The notes: a model not told the origin generated them from the letters alone. DNA of 47,953 bases from Streptomyces endocoffeicus (GCF_016741935.1 NZ_JAERRG010000050.1:1-47953), one strand, 5' to 3'; counted from the stretch's first letter, positions 38,864 to 46,654 are shown. Numbers and translations: made by a program.

Positions 38864-39363
38864 GCGGCGATCTCGAAGGCGTCGCACGGCTGCTGTGGCG
38901 CGAGCTCGAACCAGAGCAGCTTGCCGCTCCGCCCGAAGAGCTCGTCGGCGAGGGCGTAACCGCCCCAGTTGTCGGCGCAGATCCGGACGATGAGGAGCCC
39001 ACGGCCGTAGGTGGCCTCGGTGTTCGCGGCGGCCTCGGCGAGGGCGGACGAGCGGTCGAAGAGGGCCGGGGGCTTGCCGAAGGGCGGCGGGATGTCCGGG
39101 TTGGTGTCCCACACGCTGATCCGCAGACGCCCCTCCTCCACGGCGCGGATGCGCATTTCGGCCGGGCCGGTGGTGTGACGGTAGGCGTTGGTGACCATCT
39201 CGCTCGCGACGAGGGTCGCGGGGTCGGTGAGCTCGCCCAGCCCGTACCGGGCGAGGACCGCACGGAGGGTAGTGCGGGCGATGCCTGCGGCACGGGGGTC
39301 ATGGGGCAGGCGCAGTGAGTACGACCAGGGGGTTTCCGGCGTTTCCGGCGCAGGGGTGGGCAT
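38860..39363 (-). CDS. RsbW-like ATP-binding regulatory protein
   Basis: A 167-residue HATPase_c_2 protein: WSYSLRLPHDPRAAGIARTT start, LVASEMVTNAYRHTTGPAEM (N-box), VWDTNPDIPPP (G1-like) and EATYGRGLLIVRICADNWGG (G2). Proteins like this act as anti-sigma or anti-anti-sigma-directed kinases; in Streptomyces they often sit beside XRE-DUF5753 and DUF397 genes, as here. ATG 39363 has GGAGACTTC upstream. Divergent from the XRE gene. Confidence 0.88.
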   Translation of the reverse strand: MPTPAPETPETPWSYSLRLPHDPRAAGIARTTLRAVLARYGLGELTDPATLVASEMVTNAYRHTTGPAEMRIRAVEEGRLRISVWDTNPDIPPPFGKPPALFDRSSALAEAAANTEATYGRGLLIVRICADNWGGYALADELFGRSGKLLWFELAPQQPCDAFEIAA

Positions 39364-39516
39364 GAAGTCTCCGGTCTGTGCAAGGAGTTGTGCGGTGTCC
39401 GGGCACACACCGTAGAACCTGCGATGGCCTATATTCCATTCCATCGACGAAATAAGGGCCAAGTTGCCCTGTGTGGGTGACACGTGCACACTGTGTGCCG
39501 ACCGGGAGGACGAATC

Positions 39517-40368
39517 ATGCCGTCGAGCACCACCCCGACGCTGCGTCAGCAACGGCTCGGCGCTGAACTGCGCAAGCTACGCGATCGCGCAGGCCTGTCG
39601 ACCACTGCGGCCGCCTCGCTCCTCGGCGTCAACCAGTCCCGTATCAGCAACATCGAGGCCGGGCGGTACGCCGTGGGCGCCGATCGCGTCCGCGCCATGG
39701 CGTGCAACTACACCTGCGCGGACGCGCGACTCGTCGAGGCGCTGGCCGCCATGACCGGAGGCCGCACCCGTGGCTGGTGGGAGGAGTACCGCGAGATCCT
39801 CGTCCCCGGCCTGCTCGACCTCGCCGAACTGGAGCACCACGCCACGGCCCTGCGCATCGCATCGGTGGTCCACATGCCTGGCCTGCTGCAAACCACCCAG
39901 CACGCGCGCGCCATCTTCAACGAGGCCATTCCGCCCCTGGCGGGATACGAGGTGGAGCACCGGGTCTCGTTCCGCATCAAGCGGCAGGCGGTCCTCTACG
40001 GGGACCTGCCGACACCACTGACGGCCATCCTCCACGAGGCCGCCCTGCGCATGGGCTTCGGTGGTCCGGAGACGACCCGCGAACAGCTCGGCCACCTCAT
40101 CGAGATGAGCGAACACGAGCACATCACCATCCTGGTGATCCCCTTCGGCGGCGGCACGTTCCCGGGCTCGGGTCAGCCCATCGTCTATGCTCACGGCCCG
40201 GTGCCGCAGCTCGACACAGTCCAACTCGACACGGACCACGGTTGCGAGTTCATCGACGCGGAGGCCAAGTTGGTGATGTACCGCTCGGTGCTGGACCGGA
40301 TGGAAAGCTGCGCCCTTGAGCCCGCGAAGTCGCGCGATCTGATCCATGGCATCGCGCAGGACACCTGA
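39517..40368 (+). CDS. XRE-family regulator with DUF5753 (WhiJ-like)
   Basis: A 283-residue protein. XRE helix-turn-helix at residues 8-65 (LRKLRDRAGLSTTAAASLLG, VNQSRISNIEAGRYAVG), then DUF5753 (about 90-275) with the typical EYREILVPGLLDLAELEHHA, VVHMPGLLQTTQHARAIF and FPGSGQPIVYAHGPVPQLDT. Homologues such as WhiJ and Scr1 act with DUF397 partners to control development and antibiotic production. ATG 39517 follows GGGAGGACGAATC. The DUF397 genes start 10 and 221 bases downstream. Confidence 0.92.
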   Translation: MPSSTTPTLRQQRLGAELRKLRDRAGLSTTAAASLLGVNQSRISNIEAGRYAVGADRVRAMACNYTCADARLVEALAAMTGGRTRGWWEEYREILVPGLLDLAELEHHATALRIASVVHMPGLLQTTQHARAIFNEAIPPLAGYEVEHRVSFRIKRQAVLYGDLPTPLTAILHEAALRMGFGGPETTREQLGHLIEMSEHEHITILVIPFGGGTFPGSGQPIVYAHGPVPQLDTVQLDTDHGCEFIDAEAKLVMYRSVLDRMESCALEPAKSRDLIHGIAQDT

Positions 40369-40378
40369 GAGGGAACGC

Positions 40379-40579
40379 ATGCGCACCCACCCCTGGCGGA
40401 AGTCCTCGTACAGCGCCCAAGGGGCCAACTGCCTCTACGTCTCGGCACTCGACAACGCCGCCATCCGGCTGCGCGAGAGCGACGAACCCGACACGATCCT
40501 CACTACCAACCCTGCCGCCCTCAGCGCGCTCATACGCAGCGCCAAAGCAGGGCAGCTGGACCACCTCGGCGAGGGATAG
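40379..40579 (+). CDS. DUF397 protein, copy 1
   Basis: A 66-residue DUF397 protein (the family that includes BldB): HPWRKSSYSAQGANCLYVS, then IRLRESDEPDTILTTNPAAL and FIRSAK-like LIRSAKAGQLDH at the end. Directly after the XRE-DUF5753 gene (10-base gap), its presumed partner. ATG 40379 follows GAGAGGGAACGC. Copy 2 follows 10 bases later and shares most of the C-terminal half, including AKAGQLDHL. Confidence 0.9.
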   Translation: MRTHPWRKSSYSAQGANCLYVSALDNAAIRLRESDEPDTILTTNPAALSALIRSAKAGQLDHLGEG

Positions 40580-40589
40580 GACGGAGCAC

Positions 40590-40790
40590 ATGCCCACTCA
40601 CCTCTGGCAAAAGTCCTCGTACAGCGCAGAAGCCAACGCCTGCCTCTACGTCTCCACACCCGACGATGCCACCATCCGGCTCCGCGAGAGCGACCAGCCG
40701 GACACCATCCTCACCACCACCCCCACCACCCTCCACGCCCTCATACGCAGCGCCAAAGCAGGGCAGCTGGACCACCTCAGCACCGCGTAA
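40590..40790 (+). CDS. DUF397 protein, copy 2
   Basis: Also 66 residues and a tandem paralogue of the preceding gene: HLWQKSSYSAEANACLYVS, IRLRESDQPDTILTTTPTTL, LIRSAKAGQLDHL. The DNA of the last 60 bases is almost identical to copy 1, so the duplication is recent or maintained by conversion. ACGGAGCAC precedes ATG 40590. Likely the second partner of the XRE-DUF5753 regulator. Confidence 0.9.
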   Translation: MPTHLWQKSSYSAEANACLYVSTPDDATIRLRESDQPDTILTTTPTTLHALIRSAKAGQLDHLSTA

Positions 40791-40959
40791 GGCGGGCGAC
40801 GGCCCACTACCATGTCCTCCATGTCTGACGAGACCCTGTGAGACTTCCCCTCCGATGAACCAGTGGAGGGGCACGGCGAGTTCACCCTGACCGTCGTACG
40901 CCCGCCGTTCCGCGGTCCAGGTGGCGTGCTGGAGGCCCACGATGAGGTACAGGCGGTAG

Positions 40960-41298
40960 GTCGACACCGATCGGCAGATCGCCAAGCAGAACGAGAAGGT
41001 CACCAACCGGTACCTGACCGGTGCGCGCACCGGTCAGGGCACCAAGGACCGGATCTCCCAGCTCAACAACGACATCTAGCATGGCCACAACACCACCCGC
41101 ACGGTGGCCGGGACTAATGAGCACCGCTCGAACGCGATCGAGCGCACCCAGAACCCGAACAACTACACGTGCTACGGCCTGCGGTTCAACCCCGATCCGC
41201 CCAAGAACGGCATGCGCGGCCGCAGCGGCAGCGACTTCTCCAGCTTCGAACTGAGCTACATGGGCGCCCCGGTGGAGGGCCAGGGCTTCAACTACTCG
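40960..41298 (+). pseudogene. 5' fragment of a disrupted sortase-anchored surface-protein gene
   Basis: In frame with the fragment at 42675-43934 once the TnpB element is removed. Readable: VDTDRQIAKQNEKVTNRYLT, RISQLNNDI, stop TAG (41077-41079), HGHNTTRTVAGTNEHRSNAI, NNYTCYGLRFNPDPPKNGM, SYMGAPVEGQGFNYS. Codon use throughout is good, so this was a real gene. No signal peptide is visible: another TAG (40957-40959) closes the frame just upstream and the sequence before it is unrelated, so the true 5' end is lost. It is therefore damaged in three ways: lost start, nonsense codon, and insertion. Confidence 0.72.
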
Positions 41299-41430
41299 TT
41301 GACGCTCTCCCGCCTAAAGGCGGGAGATTCCACGGGTCGCCCCGTGGATTTCCTGCTTCGCCGCCGACTGCCCGCCCGGAGTTCTCCGTTGAGGTCTTAC
41401 ACCGGCTCCACAGGCCGATACTGCCCGTCC
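41283..41430 (-). ncRNA. Predicted omega RNA (reRNA) scaffold and guide of the TnpB element
   Basis: By family knowledge, TnpB uses an RNA made from the 3' end of tnpB plus the right end, with the guide copied from the adjoining host DNA. Here the conserved 3' hairpin is 41307-41326 and the predicted 16-nt guide is the reverse complement of 41283-41298 (CGAGTAGTTGAAGCCC). The 5' limit is a guess. Confidence 0.45.
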
Positions 41431-42674
41431 GGCAGCCAGAAGGTTCTTCGCGGCGTTCACGTCACGGTCGTGGGTAGCGCCACAGCCGCACGTCCAAGTG
41501 CGGACGTGCAGCGGCATCGCCTCGGCGAGGGCGCCGCAGGCGGAGCACAGTCTGGAGGAGGGGAAGAAGCGGTCGACCGCGATCACTTCACGCCCGTACC
41601 AGGCAGCTTCGTACTCCAGCATGCTCCGGAAGTCCGACCATGCAGCATCGCTGATGGCGCGGGCCAGGCTCCGGTTCTTGACCATGTTCCGTACGGTCAG
41701 GTCCTCGATCACGAGCGTTTGGTTTTCACGCACGAGACGAGTGGTCAGCTTGTGTAGCCCGTCACGCCGACGGTCGGCGGTCCGGGCGTGGACCCTGGCG
41801 ACCTTGCGCCGGGCCTTCGCCCGGTTCGCGGACCCCTTGGACTTCTTCGCAAGGCGCCGCTGGGCCAGGGCAAGCCGGGCACGGTCACGGCGCTCGTGCC
41901 GGGGGTTGGCGATCTTCTCCCCGGTCGAGAGGGTCAGCAAGTGGTCCAGGCCGACGTCGATACCGACCGCCGCACTTGTGGCGGCCAGGTGCCTGACGCC
42001 AGGGTCCTCGCACAGCATCGAGACGAACCAGCGGCCCGCCGCGTCCTGGGACACGGTCACCGTGGACGGCTTCGCTCCCAAGGGCAGGGGGCGGGACCAC
42101 ACGATGTCCAGTGGTTCGACCATCTTCGCCAGCGTCAGCTTCCCGTCACGGAAGCGAAAGCCGCTGGTGGTGTACTCGGCGGACTGCCGGGACGTCTTCC
42201 GCGACTTGAAGCGCGGGTACTTCGCCCGCTTGGAGAAGAAGTTGGTGAACGCCGCCTGAAGGTGCCGCAGCGTCTGCTGGAGCGGGACCGAAGAGACCTC
42301 GTTGAGATAGGCCAGTTCTTCGGTCCTCTTCCACGCCGTCAGCATCGCCGACGTGGCGTTGTAGTTGACGCGCTCCTGCCGGGCCCACGCCTCGGTCCGG
42401 GCCGCGAGCGCCAGGTTGTAGACCTTCCGGACACACCCGAACGTGCGCGACAGCTCGGCTGCCTGCGCATCGGTTGGATAGAAGCGGTACTTGAAGGCCC
42501 GCTTCACACATGCCGTGACCACTCTCACAAGCTAGCGGGATTGCAGGTGAAGGCCAAATCTGCGGGTCAGGGCCCAGTCTTTCGCTCTGGCGGCGTAACC
42601 CCGCTCCTCACCCTGCTCCGCAGGAGTCCACTTCCTCTCCGCCGTGAACCGCGCAGTATCCACGGAGGAACCTA
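41299..42674 (-). mobile_element. IS200/IS605-family TnpB-only element (IS1341 type), 1376 bp
   Basis: Both ends can be set because removing 41299-42674 restores an uninterrupted frame (FNYS joined to MKADYAK). Right end (minus-strand sense) finishes with the hairpin CTCCCGCCT-TT-AGGCGGGAG and TCAA, like the IS608 right cleavage site. Left end begins TAGGTTCCTCCG and has its own imperfect hairpin (CTCCGTG ... CACGGCGGAG, 42634-42664). The flank next to the left end reads TTCAT (minus strand), the predicted target/TAM. No target duplication, as expected for this family. No tnpA is present, so movement needs a Y1 transposase in trans. Confidence 0.85.
41314..42507 (-). CDS. tnpB: RNA-guided endonuclease TnpB
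   Basis: A full-length TnpB (397 residues from GTG 42507; the frame allows GTG 42528, 7 residues longer, on which the following numbers are based). RuvC catalytic residues are intact: Asp191 in VGIDVGLDHLLTL, Glu275 in LVIEDLTVRNM, Asp354 in ATHDRDVNAAKNLL. The zinc ribbon is CSACG (328-332) with a CGCG second knuckle (347-350), a CxC rather than CxxC spacing. N-terminal FKYRFYPTDAQAAELSRTFG is the usual start. The stop codon lies in the loop of the right-end hairpin. It should cut DNA matching its guide next to the TAM, which promotes retention of the element. Confidence 0.93.
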   Translation of the reverse strand: MKRAFKYRFYPTDAQAAELSRTFGCVRKVYNLALAARTEAWARQERVNYNATSAMLTAWKRTEELAYLNEVSSVPLQQTLRHLQAAFTNFFSKRAKYPRFKSRKTSRQSAEYTTSGFRFRDGKLTLAKMVEPLDIVWSRPLPLGAKPSTVTVSQDAAGRWFVSMLCEDPGVRHLAATSAAVGIDVGLDHLLTLSTGEKIANPRHERRDRARLALAQRRLAKKSKGSANRAKARRKVARVHARTADRRRDGLHKLTTRLVRENQTLVIEDLTVRNMVKNRSLARAISDAAWSDFRSMLEYEAAWYGREVIAVDRFFPSSRLCSACGALAEAMPLHVRTWTCGCGATHDRDVNAAKNLLAAGRAVSACGAGVRPQRRTPGGQSAAKQEIHGATRGISRL

Positions 42675-43934
42675 ATGAAGGCCGACTACGCCAAGAACCC
42701 CGACACCAACCCGGGGTACGGCGGGGACGCCAAGCTGTCGATGTCCTCGGACGCCATGTTCACCTGGCTCGCGCTCACACCGGACAAGTTCTGGGTCAAC
42801 CTCAACCCGGACCAGCCCGAGACGATCATGGACAAGAAGTTCGCGTCCACCGACGCGGGCCGGGTGCTGCTGGAGGCCGACCTCCGGCTCAAGCACGACT
42901 TCTTCAAGGCCATGGACCCCAAGACCACCACCGGCAAGGCCGCGTGGGACGGCCTGGTCAAGCGCAACGGCTGGCCCTGCCTGAACTCCGGCCGCAACTG
43001 GATCGAGCCCAAGACGGCCAAGGTCCGTGAGCAGGACGGCGGCGTCTACATCCTCGACGCCCCGCTGAAGCTCCAGTCGGAGTACGCGGAGGTCAACACC
43101 CCCGGCCCCGGCGGCGGCAACTCCTGCGCCAGGGACCTCACCAAGGCCGAGATCGAGCAGAACGAACGCGTCCTCGACAACACCGTGGTGCCGCTCGTCG
43201 AGAAATGGATCAACACCGAGCCCCAGTACGCCGACCTGCGCCGGGTCTACAACGCCCGCGTGGCGGCCGAGTACATCCGCCGCAAGGACGCGGCCTCGCC
43301 GACCGACTTCCACAACATCATCAACAGCAACGACGTCAAGCGGTGGCCGCTGCGCGCCCCGAACCAGGACTGGGACAAGCAGCAGGTCTTCGACAAGTAC
43401 CGGAAGATTTTCACCGAGGGTGAGTTCAAATACGAGCTCACCAAGGGCCAAGAGGTCTGGGTGATCACCGTCGGTGGCGTGGACTTCTCCAAGGCGCCCA
43501 GGCGGAACATCAACCGCGCCCAGTTCAACGTCGAACACCGTGGCCTGGACAAGACCACCAAGACCTCCACCGGCGCCGAGACGACGTACCAGGACACCGA
43601 AACGGCGTACCTCGGAGGGACCTCCGGTGAGCTCCCCGGCGGCGGCGAACCCAACCCGACGCCGACGCCGACCCCGACTCCGACGGACAAGCCCACCGAC
43701 AAGCCCACGGACAAACCGACCGACCAGCCGACCACTCCGGCACCCGACCCGTCCACTCCGGGCGGCGGGGACGCCAGTCAGCCGCCGGCGACCAAGGACC
43801 CGGACGGGGACCTCGCCGACACCGGTTCCAACATCCCCGTGGGTCTGATCGCGGGCATCGCCGCGGCCCTCACCGCAGCCGGCGGAACGCTGGTGTGGTG
43901 GATGCGGCGCCGCAGGACCACCGAGGACAGCTAG
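42675..43934 (+). pseudogene. 3' fragment of a LAxTG sortase-anchored surface protein
   Basis: The fragment has 419 codons from the apparent ATG at 42675, which is really an internal Met (S-M-K-A-D-Y) exposed by the TnpB insertion; the GGAGGAACCTA before it is element sequence, so the fragment may be translated but would lack any signal peptide. Body: SMSSDAMFTWLALTPDKFWV, LNSGRNWIEPKTAKVREQDG, RRNINRAQFNVEHRGLD. Then a Pro/Thr stalk with PTDK repeats (about residues 325-350) and the wall-sorting signal LADTG (residues 380-384), a hydrophobic helix and MRRRR, matching class E sortase LAxTG substrates. Its stop shares CTAG with the stop of the convergent nitroreductase gene. The binding or enzymatic role of the body is unknown. 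Confidence 0.8.
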
Positions 43935-44623
43935 CCGGATAGAGGAGGCCCAGGGCCCCGGTCGCCGAGGAAAGTAACCGTCTCGGCGACCGGGGCCCGT
44001 TCCGTGCGGGCGTGCGGCACGGTCGGATCCTCGTAGCCGATCGACATGCCGCAGAAGAGGATCAGCCCCTCCGGGGGCGACACGACCTCCGCGACGGTCC
44101 GGCGGTACACCGACCACGCCATCTGGGTACAGCTGTGCAGCCCCTCGGCGCGGAGCAGCACCATGACCGTCTGCAGATACATTCCGGCGTCGGCCCACTG
44201 GGCCGGTCCCATGCGGCGGTCGAGGTAGCAGAACAGGGCGGCGGGCGCGCCGAAGCAGTCCCAGTTGGCGGCGACGGCCCCGTGGCGGGCCCGCTGATCG
44301 TCCCGTGGGATGCCGAGCGCGGCGTACCGCCGCTCGGCGGCCTCGGCACGGCGCTCGCGGTACGGGCTGCCCAGCTCGGGCGGATACATCGGGTACTCCC
44401 GCTCGTCCCCGCGATCATCCGCGGCCACCCGCTCGGCGGTGCGCTTCTTGAGCTCGGCGAGCGGGTCGCCGGTGACCACATACGTCCGCCACGGCTGGAG
44501 GTTCCCGCCGGACGGTGCGCGGGCGGCGGCGGAGAGCACCCGCTCCAGCACCTCCCCCGGGACCGGTTCGTCCGTGAACCCGCGCACCGCCCGTCGGCTC
44601 ATGACCGCCTCGTAGACATCCAT
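43931..44623 (-). CDS. Nitroreductase-family FMN oxidoreductase
   Basis: A 230-residue protein of the FMN-dependent nitroreductase fold. MSRRAVRGFTDEPVPGEVLE (residues 8-27) is the FMN-binding start with the Ser-Arg-Arg-Ala-Val-Arg motif, AARAPSGGNLQPWRTYVV (residues 33-50) contacts FMN, and DAGMYLQTVMVLLRAEGLHS with FCGMSIGYEDP complete the family pattern. It reduces nitro compounds or quinones with NAD(P)H; the natural substrate is unknown. Start ATG 44623 with TCAAGGTCGAC upstream (weak Shine-Dalgarno). Its 3' end carries the terminator hairpin. Confidence 0.92.
   Translation of the reverse strand: MDVYEAVMSRRAVRGFTDEPVPGEVLERVLSAAARAPSGGNLQPWRTYVVTGDPLAELKKRTAERVAADDRGDEREYPMYPPELGSPYRERRAEAAERRYAALGIPRDDQRARHGAVAANWDCFGAPAALFCYLDRRMGPAQWADAGMYLQTVMVLLRAEGLHSCTQMAWSVYRRTVAEVVSPPEGLILFCGMSIGYEDPTVPHARTERAPVAETVTFLGDRGPGPPLSG
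43953..43998. terminator. 17-bp hairpin inside the nitroreductase coding end
   Basis: GGGCCCCGGTCGCCGAG (43953-43969) is perfectly complementary to CTCGGCGACCGGGGCCC (43982-43998), loop GAAAGTAACCGT. It would terminate the surface-protein transcript while encoding the last residues of the convergent nitroreductase (ETVTFLGDRGPGP). Confidence 0.75.
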
Positions 44624-44910
44624 GTCGACCTTGACGGTCGAGGACGAGGAAAGGTGACCGGGGCGGAGACCTGTTGCGGACGCCCGGCTCCTGGGGTGGT
44701 CGACGAGCCATGGGGCTCGTTTGGCGCATCAGGGCGCGTGTGGCGCCGGGCTGGTACGACAAGCGCTCGGCTATTCGGGCGAATGCGTGCCAAGGGGTAT
44801 GGCCTGCCATCGCCCGTCATGCCTCTAATGAGTGATATCGGCAGTGCCGACCCAGCAGTGACATCGGCGTTGCCGGCCCCCGTATGACCACCCGGGGAGG
44901 AAACGATCCG
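44624..44910. other. Intergenic region with imperfect direct repeats
   Basis: No gene seen. Near the right end AGTGATATCGGCAGTGCCG (44832-44850) is repeated imperfectly as AGTGACATCGGCGTTGCCG (44858-44876), a 26-base spacing; the first copy begins inside ATGAGTGATATCG, also found upstream of prsH-sigH. Confidence 0.45.
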
Positions 44911-45198
44911 ATGAGCCTCGCCGCGTTCCTTCTCGCCCTCGGCACCACCTGCCGGATCACCCGCTTCATCACCAAGGACACCCTGGCGGCGGGGTTCAGG
45001 ACCTGGGTGGCCGACCGCTTCGGCGACGACTCCCGCCCGTCCTACCTGGTCAACTGCGGCTGGTGCACCAGCACATGGGTGGCCGCCGCCATCGCCGTCT
45101 ACGCCTCCTTGCTGCACACCACCGCGTGGTTCCACCTCCCGGCCACCGCTCTGACGCTCTCGTACCTGGCCGGTGTCGCCTCGCGATGGCTGGACTGA
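44911..45198 (+). CDS. DUF1360 small membrane protein, phage type
   Basis: A 95-residue protein from ATG 44911 (GGGGAGG 10 bases upstream; ATG 44884 is an alternative). Two hydrophobic stretches and the conserved block SYLVNCGWCTSTWVAAAIAV with the C-x-x-C pair identify DUF1360, which I know mainly from actinophages and their remnants. The TCRITRFITKDTL segment is also typical. Function unknown. Confidence 0.75.
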   Translation: MSLAAFLLALGTTCRITRFITKDTLAAGFRTWVADRFGDDSRPSYLVNCGWCTSTWVAAAIAVYASLLHTTAWFHLPATALTLSYLAGVASRWLD

Positions 45199-45262
45199 CC
45201 CACCGCCCCCACACCGACCCCCACACCGACCCGAGCCGACCCAAGGGAAAGGAAGGGCAACC

Positions 45263-45433
45263 ATGGCCTGCAACTGCGGCGGAACGGCGGCCCAATGGCC
45301 GCCTCAGCCCGTTGTCGTCTATGAGCTGACGCTGCCGGACGGCACGGTCCGGCGCTATGTCACCCACCAGGAGGCCGACGCCGCCAACAAGCGCGCGGGT
45401 TCCACCGGAGTGATCACCGCCGTCACCCGGTGA
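45263..45433 (+). CDS. DUF7196-like small phage protein
   Basis: A 56-residue protein beginning MACNCGG, then VVYELTLPDGTVRRYVTHQE and a short tail. The MACNCGG start with a following beta-rich TLPDG segment is characteristic of a small actinophage family (DUF7196 as I recall it). AAGGAAGGGCAACC precedes the ATG. Together with the DUF1360 gene 64 bases upstream it looks like a phage-derived pair kept in the chromosome. Confidence 0.7.
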   Translation: MACNCGGTAAQWPPQPVVVYELTLPDGTVRRYVTHQEADAANKRAGSTGVITAVTR

Positions 45434-45497
45434 CGCCGAGAACCCACCCCCGGCCCACGGCTTCCCGGCTGTCAGCGGCCTGCGGCAGACTGCGGGC

Positions 45498-46004
45498 ATG
45501 GACATCACGATCAGGCGCGCGCGGGACGAGGAACTGGACGAAATAGGAGAGCTCACCGCGCAGGTGTATCTGGGAGACGGGCTCCTGGACTTCGGGGACA
45601 GTGATCCTTATCTCGCCACCCTGCGCGACGCCCGCCGCCGGGCCGCCGAGGCCGAGCTGCTGGTCGCGGCGGACGCGGCGAGCGACGAGGTCCTGGGCGC
45701 CGTGGCGTTCGCCGTGCACGGCGAGGCGTACGCGGAGCTGGCCCGCCCCGGCGAGGGCGAGTTCCGGATGCTGGCCGTCCGCCCCGAGTCGCGCCGACGC
45801 GGCGCCGCCGAAGCGCTCGTACGAGCCTGCCTGGACCGGGCCCGCACCCTGGGCCTGCGGCGAATAGTGATCAGCAGCCAGCACTCGATGACCGCCGCCC
45901 ACCGCCTGTACGAACGCCTGGGCTTCACCCGCGCCCCGGAGCGCGACTGGGCGCCCCTGCCGGAGACGGACCTCACCCTCTGGGCCTTCACCGTGGAGTT
46001 GTGA
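45498..46004 (+). CDS. GNAT-family N-acetyltransferase
   Basis: A 168-residue acetyltransferase: ITIRRARDEELDEIGELTAQ start, GEFRMLAVRPESRRRGAAEA (motif A, R-R-R-G-A-A acetyl-CoA loop), IVISSQHSMTAAHRLYERLG (motif B) and LTLWAFTVEL end. Substrate unknown. Little or no Shine-Dalgarno before ATG 45498, so probably leaderless. Convergent with the tetR gene, 13 bases apart. Confidence 0.9.
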   Translation: MDITIRRARDEELDEIGELTAQVYLGDGLLDFGDSDPYLATLRDARRRAAEAELLVAADAASDEVLGAVAFAVHGEAYAELARPGEGEFRMLAVRPESRRRGAAEALVRACLDRARTLGLRRIVISSQHSMTAAHRLYERLGFTRAPERDWAPLPETDLTLWAFTVEL

Positions 46005-46017
46005 GACGCGCCGCCGC

Positions 46018-46638
46018 TCAGCGAGAAATGCGAGCGGCGGCCAAAGCGGCGGTGGTCGCCGCGGCCAGGCCGTCCAGGTATCCCTCGGGGAGGGGCGATC
46101 GCATGGTGGTCAGGCGCCAGTAAAGAGGCCCGCTGGCCAGGTCGAGAGCGAGGTCGACATCTGTATCGGCGGATAGCTCTCCCCGGTTGACCGCGTTGCG
46201 GATGACCACTTCGGCGACCCCGCGCTGAGAGTCCCGAACCGCCGCTTGCAAAGCCTGAGCCATATCCGGGTTACGCGCGGATTCCGCGAAAAGGTCAGGG
46301 ATGATTTGCGCGGCCATCGGATGCCAGAGAACCCGAGCCGTCGCCTCCAGCAGAACCTTTATATCGCCTTGCAGAGAACCGGTGTCCGGCGTCGGCAGAC
46401 CTTGCTTCGCCAAGGCGGAGACGACCTCGAGAACGATGGGAAGTTTCGAACGCCAGCGACGGTAGATGGCCGCCTTCCCCACCCCGGCCCGGCGCGCAAC
46501 TCGTTCAATCGACATGCGCCCATAGCCGACGGTTGCCAGCTCCTCGAAGACCGCCGCGCGGATGGCGTCCGTGACGTTCTCCTGGAGCACTGCGGCGCCT
46601 GCGGGGATACGCCGAGGCTTGGTTGGCTCCTTCTCCAT
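46018..46638 (-). CDS. TetR-family repressor with TetR_C_16-like ligand domain
   Basis: A 206-residue regulator. HTH at about residues 25-72 (DAIRAAVFEELATVGYGRMS, IERVARRAGVGKAAIYRRWR), then a C-terminal domain with VLLEATARVLWHPMAAQIIP and LALDLASGPLYWRL. Base composition is lower in G+C than the neighbours. Two 26-bp palindromes upstream are its evident operators, controlling itself and the divergent ABC exporter. ATG 46638; CAGGGC upstream is a weak Shine-Dalgarno. Confidence 0.92.
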   Translation of the reverse strand: MEKEPTKPRRIPAGAAVLQENVTDAIRAAVFEELATVGYGRMSIERVARRAGVGKAAIYRRWRSKLPIVLEVVSALAKQGLPTPDTGSLQGDIKVLLEATARVLWHPMAAQIIPDLFAESARNPDMAQALQAAVRDSQRGVAEVVIRNAVNRGELSADTDVDLALDLASGPLYWRLTTMRSPLPEGYLDGLAAATTAALAAARISR

Positions 46639-46654
46639 GCCCTGAGCCTACTCG

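Noticed and set aside
40823..40960. Possible short peptide gene (MSDETL, then DFPSDEPVEGHGEFTLTVV)
   Set aside because: A TGA interrupts after six codons, and the continuation lacks a start and the FxLD-type motif of lanthipeptide precursors.
42661..42677. Accepting ATG 42675 as the natural start of an intact surface-protein gene
   Set aside because: The ribosome binding site lies in the TnpB element end and the upstream frame rejoins exactly when the element is removed.
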